The notes under the pieces were generated by a model that worked only from the letters and a program-made list of their open reading frames with translations, made no database searches and was not told the origin of the DNA. The position numbers and the translations under genes were made by a program. Below, piece after piece: positions 23,701 to 35,700 of a stretch of DNA of 64,000 nt. Within the stretch, counting starts at the first letter, position 1. Each line of letters opens with the position of its first letter. Source of the DNA: Ariolimax columbianus (Eukaryota > Mollusca > Gastropoda > Stylommatophora > Arionidae); contig JAVGWX010000012.1 in NCBI GenBank assembly GCA_036924085.1, positions 30,416,479 to 30,480,478 on the forward strand. Direction: 5' to 3'.

Positions 23701-26700
23701 CATGAATATGATCAGATTCAGCAAGGAAAGTAAACCCATTTTAGAAATGCATGCTGAAGTCAGATGCACTGGGCTGTAAGGTGCAAAACACAGTACCCCA
23801 CACTCTGCCTTTGAAAACAAAGTGAACAAAAAACTGCCCCAAAAAACTATGGACATCTGAGTGGTACACGAGTGGAAAATAGGACCACTGAAACTTCCAA
23901 GCATGTCACAGAAGGTGACTAAAGAGGGTTGTGCATGATGCTATTAACATCATATAAAACCATCACTGCAAATGCTTAGATACAGGTGTTTTGTAAATGG
24001 GTCAAAAGTAGTGGTTGTCCTATGCTTCACTTGAGAATCATCATCATACTATGCTGGGTCCTTGGGAGGACATCGAATAACAACCTCAAGTAGCTTGTAG
24101 AGGAGTATCTGATAAGTGTAGTGGCAGAGCACTCACTTTTCAAGACAAATGTACGGAATTCAACTCTCACTACTGGCACGCTCCAGCTTACCCAGCTGTA
24201 TAGAGGGTCCATTTGTACATCACCTATGGATAGGGATAAAAAGGGAACTGACCACTCCCATTGCAGACAAGCTGTGGATTAGTACAATGATGTCTCTAAC
24301 ACTTCATCCTTGATGGCACTAATAAAAAAGCCGATCGACCACTAGCAAGTCCAACTACTTGAGGATTGTTTATGTGTAGTGTGTCGACCGAAATCCATAG
24401 AGACTCCGCAGGTAGAGCCCAGTACTCTGCAGCCTCGGGATGAGCATCACAAGGAGTGTGTGTTGAACCAATGTTTGTGTAGCTTTTCCAGTCTCTCCGT
24501 GTCTAACTCACTGTTTCTTCATGTTCCCGTGGCCTCTGAATTGTGTCCACCTTTGGGTCAGCGTGACTCTTCTTGTGCGCTGAGAATACGAGGTTGGGAG
24601 AGGTATTGTGTAACATCCGGTGGAGGGGGACAGGAGAAAGTCCAAGCAGGAAGACCATTGAGTAGAGAAAACCCTGGGATGAATTCTGTGGTGCTGTCGA
24701 GCGGAACGTTCAACGCCATCCTGGACTGTTTTCTCACAGTTTTAAGCCAAGCCCAACCACAGCAAGATGCAGCATAACAACAAGATAATTGAATGAAAGC
24801 ACACAAATTCAACAGACTAAAGTATTTGATAGCACTTGATGAAGGAGTTGTGACATAATCCGAACAGAAACTAGCAAACTACAGAAAACGACTCAAACAC
24901 CAGAGTGAGTCAAGAGAGTAGCCAGTCAGGCACGACCATCTTACTTTTTCAACATGCAGACAATAAAACAAATATTTAAAAACAACTTTAAAGAGGAATG
25001 CCTGAACTGATGGATTAAAAGGTCTACTGGGCATACCATGTATAAAATAAAAGGAAAAAAGATATATTGCAGATGAGTAACATAACATTAATTTGAAAAA
25101 AAATGACGAGAGGTTGAGAATAACAAAGAAAAAAGTCTTGGATGGCATGATAAAGTGAATGGGGAAAATATGTGAAATGCTGAATAAATAATAATGCTGA
25201 ATAAATAACATGTGAAATGCAGAAAGATTAAGGGAAAACATGCAAAGTACTGACGTGATGAAAGGAAGACATGAAGTGATGACATGAAGTGATGCCGTGA
25301 TGAAGGGAAGACATGTGAAATGACATGAAGGGAAGACATGTGAAGTAATGACAAGTTGAAGGGAAGACATGAAGTGATGACATGAAGTGATGCCGTGATG
25401 AAGGGAAGACATGTGAAATGACATGAAGGGAAGACATGTGAAGTAATGACAAGTTGAAGGGAAGACATGAAGTGATGACATGAAGTGATGCCGTGATGAA
25501 GGGAAGACATGTGAAATGACATGAAGGGAAGACATGTGAAATGATGACATGTTGAAGGGAAGACATGTGAAATGATGACATGTTGAAGGGAAGACATGTG
25601 AAATGATGACATGTTGAAGGGAAGACATGAAGTGATGCCACGATGAAGGGAAGACATGTGAAATGATGACATGTTGAAGGGAAGACATGAAGTGATGCCA
25701 CAATGAAGGGAAGACATGTGAAATGACATGAAGGGAAGACATGTGAAGTAATGACAAGTTGAAGGGAAGACATGAAGTGATGCCACGATGAAGGGAAGAC
25801 ATGTGAAATGATGACATGTTGAAGGGAAGACATGAAGTGATGCCACAATGAAGGGAAGACATGTGAAATGATGACATGTTGAAGGGAAGACATGAAGTGA
25901 TGCCACGATGAAGGGAAGACATGTGAAATGATGACATGTTGAAGGGAAGACATGAAGTGATGCCACGATGAAGGGAAGACATGTGAAATGATGACATGTT
26001 GAAGGGAAGACATGAAGTGATGCCACAATGAAGGGAAGACATGTGAAATGATGACATGTTGAAGGGAAGACATGAAGTGATGCCACGATGAAGGGAAGAC
26101 ATGTGAAATGACATGAAGGGAAGATATGTGAAGTGATGACAAATTGAAGTGAAGACATGTGAAATGATGACATGTTGAAGGGAAAACATGTTTAAGACAC
26201 GTGAGGTGCTAAAGGGACTGATGGTCTTGGAGAGAATTGATTATTACTACAACATGGCATGACACTTGATGATGGTTATGAAAATACATACAAAATACCT
26301 TTCTAGTCTCCATGATGTAATCAACAGCCTGAGCCACATTTCCGTTCTTAGCTCGCAGACCTAACCTGGCCTCCTTCTCAGTAAAGCCCATTAACATAAC
26401 TAGATAGTTAAAACAAGACAATGAAAGAGTAATCAGGAAATTGTCCCAGAAGTGATAAGTCAAACAGCAAAAACATTGAATCTTTCTATTGTTCTATGAA
26501 CAAGGTCTTAGAACCAAGACTACCGTCAGGGATCAAGTGAAATATACTGATCAAGACCCCACTTCGTGTCCTCACTGTGGTTTCTGGAAACACACTATGT
26601 TAGACTGGTCAGTTAGGTCTGGTTTGACACTAATGCCTATAGTGGTGAGTTTACTGAGAAGCCTTACATTGCACTACAGCCAAGAGGACCATGCTCACAC

Positions 26701-29700
26701 CTTTCAGGATGTAAGAAGAGCTACTGTAAACTGTCATTTAAAAAAAAAAGGCCAAGAATTTAATGGATTCAGCATAAGGGGCTTCCAACAAAGACATGTC
26801 AGATTTCTTCACAGGTATTCCAAGGATCTCCCAGGTTCAGTGAAAGATGTTAAGGGGTTTTGTGAGAAATCATGACAGAAACAAATAAAAACCATTTACA
26901 AAACAAGTCAGCAAGCAGTCGCAGACAAAGACCGAGCAGCCCTGAATGTTAGTGGGCAGAGACCAAACAGCCCTGTATGTCAGTGGACAGAGATCAAACA
27001 GTCATGTATGTTAGTGGGCAAAGACCTAACAGCCCTGTATGTCAGTGGACAGAGATCAAACAGCCCTGTATGTTAGTGGGCAGAGACCAAACAGCCCTGT
27101 ATGTCAGTGGACAGAGATCAAACAGTCATGTATGTTAGTGGGCAAAGACCTAACAGCCCTGTATGTCAGTGGACAGAGATCAAACAGCCCTGTATGTTAG
27201 TGGGCAAAGACCTAACAGCCCTGTATGTCAGTGGACAGAGATCAAACAGTCATGTATGTTAGTGGGCAAAGACCTAACAGCCCTGTATGTCAGTGGACAG
27301 AGATCAAACAGCCCTGTATGTTAGTGGGCAAAGACCTAACAGCCCTGTATGTCAGTGGACAGAGATCAAACAGCCCTGTATGTTAGTGGGCAAAGACCTA
27401 ACAGCCCTGTATGTCAGTGGACAGAGATCAAACAGTCATGTATGTCAGTGGGCAGAGACGAAACACACCAGGTGGATGACAAGTAACTTCACATAAAAAC
27501 ACACCATATGGATGGCATCATCAAGTAACTTCACATAAAAACACACCACATGGATGGCATAATCAAGTAACTTTACATAAAAACACACCGTATGGATGGC
27601 ATAATCAAGTAACTTTACATAAAAACACACCACATGGATGGCATCATCAAGTAACTTAACATAAAAACACACCATATGGATGGCATCAGATAACTTCATT
27701 GGAAATTGATTTCCAACACAAAAGTAAAAATTCTCAACTAGAATTTAGTCATTTCTATTGTATGGTTCTGAAACATGGAGAAAAACAAAAACATTGAAAA
27801 CAAGTATAGACTTTCACAAATAGTTCATTGCACAGAAAAAGAGATTGAAATGGTATGATAAAGTCATTTATGTGGAACTGTTGGAGAGACCCAGACAGAG
27901 AACATTAGAACACTAGATGAGGAGAGGAAACTGGAGTTGGATAGGACACACATTAAGGATACCATTTGATAGTTTTACAAGACAGTCTAGAATTCCCAGG
28001 GCAAGAGATGTAGAGCAGACCAAGACACATATAGAGAAGAGAGTCCGAGACAAGCATAAAGGAAATAGGAAGATATGGACAAGCATAAAGGAAATAGGAA
28101 GGGGATCAAGATGCTGAGCAGCACATGAGCTGCAGTGGTTAGCGACCCATAGCTGACTGCTAGCGTCAGGGCCAGCGAACCATAGCTGCCAAGACCCTTC
28201 TACACCTGCATGCGGTGATCCTGGAAAACAGGCTGCAGCAGGGCAGACTGGCTAAGGAGAAGGGATCGAAGAGGGAATGCTAACCCGGTACTCAAAAAAT
28301 GCTTGCTGAAGTCGGATGTGTTGGACCAAAAGGTGCAAATATTGCAGCCAAGCTGTAAACTACGACACAACGCATTCCGTTCTCTGGACTACATTCTGCT
28401 ACTTAAGCCCTTTCAGGGTTTGGTAGTGGGAGATTGCGAACGAACGAAGAAGAAGAAGAAATATGAAGACGTGGAGGATGTGAAAACATTGCAATACTGT
28501 AACCTGTAAGAGGCAACTAAAGAATCTTGTTCACAGGACCTGCTACCTCTCATGTTTAAACTATATGGCACTGAAAAAAGAGAACAAGACCTCTATACCC
28601 CATGGAGCGACTAAGTGAATTCAAGACCAAGCAAGGTTAGGCATGGATAGAAACAGAAAACAAGACCTTTACATCTCATGACAGAAATGCTACGACCAAG
28701 GTTAATCAGTGCTGCTGTATGGAGTGGAAACATGGAGAACAACCACAGCAGTACAACAAAAACTCCAGTCTATTGTTAACAGAATAAAGTGGCAAGACAT
28801 GGCAAGGAATGAAAACCTGTTGGAAAGGAGCCAACAACATCCACTAGAACAAGAAATTAAGAAAATAAAATGAGTCCAACATAGCCAGGCTGGTATCCTC
28901 AAAAAAGAGAAGAAGGAGAGGTAGACCTTAACATGCACGATACGGAGAAGAGAATATTAAGGACTTACAATTAAATGGTTACATCTAGAGTATCTGATCA
29001 GTGTAGTGGTAGAGCCCTCACTTTTTATGGCAAAGGTATGGGGCTCAACTCCCGTTACCGTTATGCTCTAGTCAACCCAGCTGTAAATGGGTACCTGACT
29101 TACAGTTAGACAAGGAAAAGGCAGCGAGGAAGGGAACTGGACACTCCATCTCACACAAGCTGTCGCTAAGTATACTCAAGTTTCTAACACTTTATTCCCG
29201 ATCAGCTATTAAATCTACTGAAGGACTCCCTTTATTTTTTTATCTGGAGATGAGGAGATGGGACCATCGTCTGGTTTGACAAAACAAACTGATCGACATG
29301 TTAGTCAGGGTCTGACAAAATATACTGGCCAAGACCCCCACCTCACTTCCACATAAGCCTATCTGGAAACAGGCTGTTTTCATGGCAGCCTGGCTAACAA
29401 GGTGGGAGATTGACATGATCCCTGTAATAGTGCGCAACATGCAGATGAAGCCAAGCATAGCACAAGTGCTTGGAGGATCCCAGTCCACTTTCATCCACAC
29501 ACCTGAGATGTGAGAAAAGCTACTGTAACCTGCCACTTTATGCCCTTTTCAGGGAGCAAATACAAAAGAGTTATATACTCATTTTGGGCATTCAACAAAA
29601 CCAATAGAGAGAGAGAAAGATCAGCTCAGGGCCATGTATGGTGGCGAGATGTAGCCAATGGCATATGCACTGAGAGGAGCGAGGGCTTTCATTGATTGGA

Positions 29701-32700
29701 TGAAGGTTAGTCAGACCAATAGAAATTATAAGCAACAAGGGAGACTCAGTGGTCTCAAGGTAAGGTGTCTGCCTCGGTTGCCGGAGGTCGTGGGTTTCGA
29801 ATCACAGTGGAGACCGTGATTTTTTTCATACAGATCTTCTGGTAAAAATTCCCCTGATATCTGGGTAGTGAGATCAGACTCCCGCGTTGAGACCTTTAAA
29901 AATTATTTGGCAGTTGGAAATTGAAAAGAGTAGGCTTAAAGGCCGCTGCCCGGACAAAATTCTAACTAAAAATCTATGCAAGTTATTTGTACTTTTCCCA
30001 AATAGTTTTTAAGAGCAGCTATAGATGGTACCTAACTGGCTGCAGGTCTACTTAGCTCTAGTGTTGGAGTCTATTAAGATGGACTGGCACATCGGTTAAA
30101 CCACCCTCCAAGAAACTGGTTGTATACAGACTCTGTAGTCTTCTAAACCAGTATTAAAATGTTGAGTTAAAAAAAAAAAAACAAGGCTTCTACACCCCAG
30201 GGTAGAAGAGAAGTGAGTAAGCCAAATCTAGACAAACAGCTTTCTTACGCTCATTAAGCTGGCCGTCATCCACATGAAGAAGTGTCAGCACAAATTCAGC
30301 CTATCAAACGACAACATAAAGAACATAAAAGATCTTTAATAAAAGCACACATTTATACTACATCAGTGGTTCTCAATCTGGAGACAGTGGAGCAGCCTTC
30401 ATCATCCTATCATTCTATTTCATGAAGCATGAGTCCAACACTACATGTGGCTCACCGAACCAGCTTTTAGGAGGGCAATGTTTTGTATGTGGTGAAATTA
30501 TTAGTCCCACACACAATTTGTCTTTTGTCGCATCTTACAACATGCATGGAAGGAAGATGTGATCCTATTCTATTAGCACTGGGTGGGGAGGAAGACTAAC
30601 GTCTAGTCAGACAACATTTACTGATCAGACATGTTAGTCAGGGTCAGGCAAAACATACTGGTCAAGACCGTCACTTTGGCTTCCTAGTAGCTCTCCCTGG
30701 AAATGGACTGTTTTCATGGCAGCCTAGCTAACGAGGTGAGGAATCGACGTGATCCCCATAGTAGTGAGTGATATGCAGATGAAGCCAAGCATAGCACAGC
30801 CAGGACCCAGGACCACCTTCATCAGTATGTTCGGAATGTGAGGAAAACTACTACAACCCACCACTTTACGTCCTTTTCAGGGTGCACAAAAGAGTAACCT
30901 ATTCATTGTGGGCATTCGCAAACAACTATTAGCATTGGGTACAGTAGAGCCTTTGTGGTTTACTAACCAAATCTAGATTCTAGGTTTTTATAACAAAGTT
31001 TTTAATTTCCGCTTATGTAACGTGATAGAGAAATGGGGATGCAACCAATTGTCAGTGGTTTCAGGGAGGGTCTAGGGTCTGGTAAAGGTTGAGAACCACT
31101 TTATAAGCTAAACATGATCACTCTTGTGAGCATGAATGCATTGGTAATAGTTTGTGAATACTTGTTCAATTCAGTAGGAGGATAGGGCTACTATTACAGT
31201 TGGCATAATTGCAAGGAAGCTTGCATGAAATGGTGTTCATAGGTGTTTTCATACCTTAGATATCTCTTTATAATGGTACACTTTACAAGATCTGTTCAAA
31301 AAGTTCCAGGACTTTAAACAAATGTTTTAGGCTTACCTAGTTAAGTCTTGTCTTCTACAAAATACTCCTCTCTTCTATTAATACAATGCTTCCAATGCTG
31401 TTCCCACTTTTAAAAACAGACCTTACTTTAAATCCTGGTATTCAAACAGGCAGGTGTTTGCCTGCTGCCAGGTAGCCTAATGCTATGCATGCAGATTTTT
31501 TTTCCAATTTTACTTCCTGCGAATTACTAGACCTGGGGGAAGGTAGGAATTTCATTTTTTGTTGTTGAAATGCTTGCCGGACAACAGTTAACATTCTGCT
31601 CTTTTCAATTTTCAACAAACAAGTGTTCTTTTACATGCATAGTGTACATAGGGCCTCTGAGGAAAAAATGTATGTAAGCATTTTAGGGGTATCGTGTAGA
31701 TCCATTTTGCAAATTGTCCTTAATTTCCTAAATGGTTGAAACCGTCATCCTATCAAGCTGGATTTCAGTTTGGCAAATAGACAAAAGTCTGATGAGGCCA
31801 GATCAGGTGAGTATGGTAGTTTGAGAAGCACACTTGTGTTTGTTCTGCCAAACATGTCAGAACAAGCTGTATTGTGCAAGCTGGCAACTCAGGATGTTTG
31901 TCTATTAGCATGTTAGGCACGATCCAATCAGATGTTGCATTCATCTGCTATATCCCAAACTGTCAGATAGTCATTGGAATAGTATATCTCACAAATGTGG
32001 GGAACTGAGACGATAATCCGGTCTTGCACAAAATACTGACCAAGACCGCTATCTCTCTTTCATGTAGCGTTCCCTGGAAATAGGCATCTTTCAAGTCAGT
32101 CTGGTTGACGTGATGTGGATCGATGTGATTCCCGAAGAAGTGAACACCACGCAGACCAAGCCAAGCATAGCACAACTGGCTTCATCAGCATGCTCTGCAT
32201 GTGAGAAAGTTACTACAACCCGCCACTTAATGCCCTTTTCAGGATGCACAAAAGAGTAGACTTACTTTCTCATTGTGGGCATTAAACAACATCTCACAAA
32301 CCTTGGTAATCTGAGCACCGTCAATGTTGCGGGTTCGTCCAGAATTCAAGTCTTCCTCTGTTGATTGCTGGCCATCATTTAACCACTTAAACCATTGTGA
32401 ACAATGCCTACACTCATCCCCAAAAACGTGTTTGAACATGTCAAGAGTCTCCAGGAGTATCTTCCTGGGCTTGAAGTAAAACTTAATGATTCGCTGCTCA
32501 TAGAATTCTGACATCTTGAGGAGGTTGAATATGCAACAGTGAATGGGCTGACATTCGTCATCAACTCATAGCTGGCTGCTTGCTTCAGGGTTAGTGAACT
32601 ATAACTGATCAAGTCCCTACTCCACCTTCAAATGACTGCAATGAATACAGACTCCAACCATGCAGGCTGGCTAAGAGACTTATGATTGAAGAAGGAAGGC

Positions 32701-35700
32701 AAACCCGGTTAAAAAAATGCTGTCCTGAAATCAGAGGTGTTGGGCTGAAAGGCGCAGATGTCATTGATCACTGTAAACGACGACACAACATTATTGGGGT
32801 TGTTACGGATACAGCAGCATCCTGGCTCTAGCCCTTTGGCCCAATGCCATGTAATGGTACCTGCACATGTTTATCAGTTGTTGTCTAGTGCCATTTATCT
32901 GGCCTCAGAGGAAGGAGCATTTTCCTCAAATCGTTGAGCACTGGGCACTCAAAGAGATGATGATCAACTGTTCCATGTGCGTGTCAATTATAGAACGATA
33001 AACAATCACAACAGAAATCGTTCGAAAGTGGTAGATTACTTAAGAAAGTCATCACTAGGTAGCGTCACTGAGGGGAGGCTGCTATTTAAAATTGCATTGG
33101 CACTCTTTCAAAAGTTCTAAATACTCCAGGATCCAAGTTGCGAGTCACGATCAATATACTGACTAAGGCCTAGAACTCATGTCTATGTCTTGTTAATTAA
33201 AAAAAATGTGTTACAACGTGGTCAATTAGGTGGGGATGGACATCGTGATCTTCATAGTTGTGATACTATTGAGAAAAGTCTAACTTTGCATACAGCCATA
33301 AGGACCCAGGTTTAGTTTTTTAAGTATGCCTCAGGAAACAAGAAAAACAAGTATAACCTGCTTCAGGCAACAGCATGTGTATTTCAAACACTAACTAAAT
33401 TTAATCCTACCCAACGTTCTACATTGTGTGTTCATGCAGGAGTCAAGGTCAACATCATTGAATGATGCAGGTCATTCTGACCTCGTCATCTATACTCACC
33501 TAGTCGACAGTTGAGCTAGAAGTATGTATACACCGCCCGTTCTCATGGAGATGTCATTCAGAACACTCTGTTATGGCTTTCTATTAGTGCAGTTTCTAAA
33601 CTTACCCAGTGGGCAGCAGATTGCAAGTAAACCATATGATAATGGAGGAAGAGGAAGCGGTGCTGCAGATGGACAAAGGTAGTGAAACCAACAACCCTGC
33701 TCAAGCAAGAGATGGCTAATACCAATCCCAGGAGAGGGTCGGGCTCTGCCTGGTTAGAAACATGCCTAATACACACCACCCACATGCTGTGAATGAGATG
33801 TGATGCTCCTATAACCTCTTAGGGTTATGGGAAAAATGAGACGACATTCCAGCTGGAGTGAAATAGGAACAAGAAGAAGTAAAGTGGAAAAAAGTTTGTT
33901 GCCGTTATCTCTCACACTGGTGGTGGACTGCTACTTGTCCATTGTTTGATGTTATCCTCCCCCATGTAGTGCTGCCTACTGTGTGCTTGACCGCCTTCAA
34001 CCTTAATGGAGTTTAATGTAGATAAATGTACAGTCATCCACATGGGTAGATCCAATATGGAACATAATTACAGAATGGGAGAGAACAATATTAGAAAGAT
34101 AGATAAGGAAAGGGACCTAGGGGTTATAATAGATCATACAGGTAAGATGAGTGAGCAAGTTCAGGTAGCAGTGAAAAAGGCAAATTAGGTATGATAAAAA
34201 GAAATATTAAACATAGGAGCAAGGAAGTGATAGTCAAAATGTATAAAGCCTTAGTTAGTCCTAGATTGGAGCACTGTGGTACAGGTGTTGAGTCCTTATC
34301 ATAGAGGGGATATAAACATGCTGGAAAGAATACAAAAAAGAGCGACAGAGCTGATAGTGGGATTCCAGAATTACAGTTAGGAGAAAAGCCTCTGGCCTAC
34401 AGTGTCTAGAAAAGAGAATAATTCGAGGTGACTTAATACAGGTTTATAAGATGATCGGAGGAACAAATAAATTTATAACAAGTCTTTTCAAAATATAACC
34501 ACCCACAAGAACAAGAGAGCATAGCTTCAAATTAACTAAAGAGAGGTCCAGATTAGATATTAGGAAATATTTTTTTTAGTCAGAGAATGGTGAATGCTTG
34601 GAAGGCATTGCCACAGGAAGCAGTGGAGGCAGGGACATTTAATACATTTAAGAATAAATTGGATGTGCATAGCTTTTAGAGCAAGGTAATGTAAATGAGA
34701 CTGCGGAGTCTTCTAAATCAGCAAAAAGACGTTAAGTTACCCTTCAGTATGGTTTTTGCAAGTGTCTTGTCTTTTAAAATGGCCAAAATATATGATTTGT
34801 TAGCTCTTTATGTCTTTCAACAGTTCTCTTTCCAGCCCAGTTTTTCCAGGACCTCTTCATTTGTTACCATCGACTACACTACAACATAGTGTGTTAACTA
34901 AACAAACAGTGGTCTTACCCGTCCAAACAAATTTCTGGCGCTGGTCATGTCTCCCTTGTGGAACGATACGATTCCTTGAAGTAGGTATAATCTCATGAAC
35001 AGTGCTTGCTCAGTTCCTATTCCACCCTGACGAGATCAAGGAAATTAAATCAACACATGGGGAAGAAGACTAACATCTGGTCAGGCAAAATATACTGATC
35101 AGACACGTTAGTCAGGGTCAGGCAAAATATACTGACCAGACACGTTAGTCAGGGTCAGGCAAAATATACTGACCAGACACGTTAGTCAGGGTCAGGCAAA
35201 ATATACTGACCAGACACGTTGGTCAGGATCAGGCAAAAATATACTGGTCAAGACCCTCACCTCGGCTTCCTCTTAGCCCTCCCTGAAAATGGGCTGTTTT
35301 CATGGCAGCCTGACTAACAAGGTGAGGGATCGACTTGATCCCCATAGTAGTGAGCGAGACGCAGATTAAACCAAGCATAGCACACCGACCTGGAGGATCC
35401 CGGTCCACCTTCATCAGTATACTCGGGATGTAAGGAAAGCTACTGCAACCCGTCACTAAACGTCCTTTTCGGGGCCTACAAAAAAATAAACCTGCTCCTT
35501 GTGGGCACTCTTCTTCTTCTTCTTCGTTCGTTCTCAATCTTCCACTACCAAACACTGAAAGGGCTTAAGTCGCAGAATGTAGTCCAGAGAACGGAATGCG
35601 TTGTGTCGTAGTTTACAGCTTGGCTGCGATATTTGCTCCTTTCGGTCCAACACATCTGACTTCCGCAAGCATTTTTTTTAGTACCGGGTTAGCATTCCCT

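Noticed and set aside
24379..24777. 132-codon plus-strand frame
   Set aside because: Lies in the repeat Rep-F; the second copy at 49384-49629 breaks it and the two peptides diverge by frame shifts.
24879..26189. Minus-strand open frame of 436 codons repeating HVFPS and FHMSSLH, with two overlapping long frames
   Set aside because: It is produced by a 60-bp minisatellite that lacks stops in three frames; the other two frames are just as open, and no domain or start context supports a gene.
32239..32514. Candidate NUB1 exon reading [16 protein letters not shown]
   Set aside because: It belongs to a mariner N-terminus running into a SINE-C tail. The real exon joining both phases is at 30249-30300.
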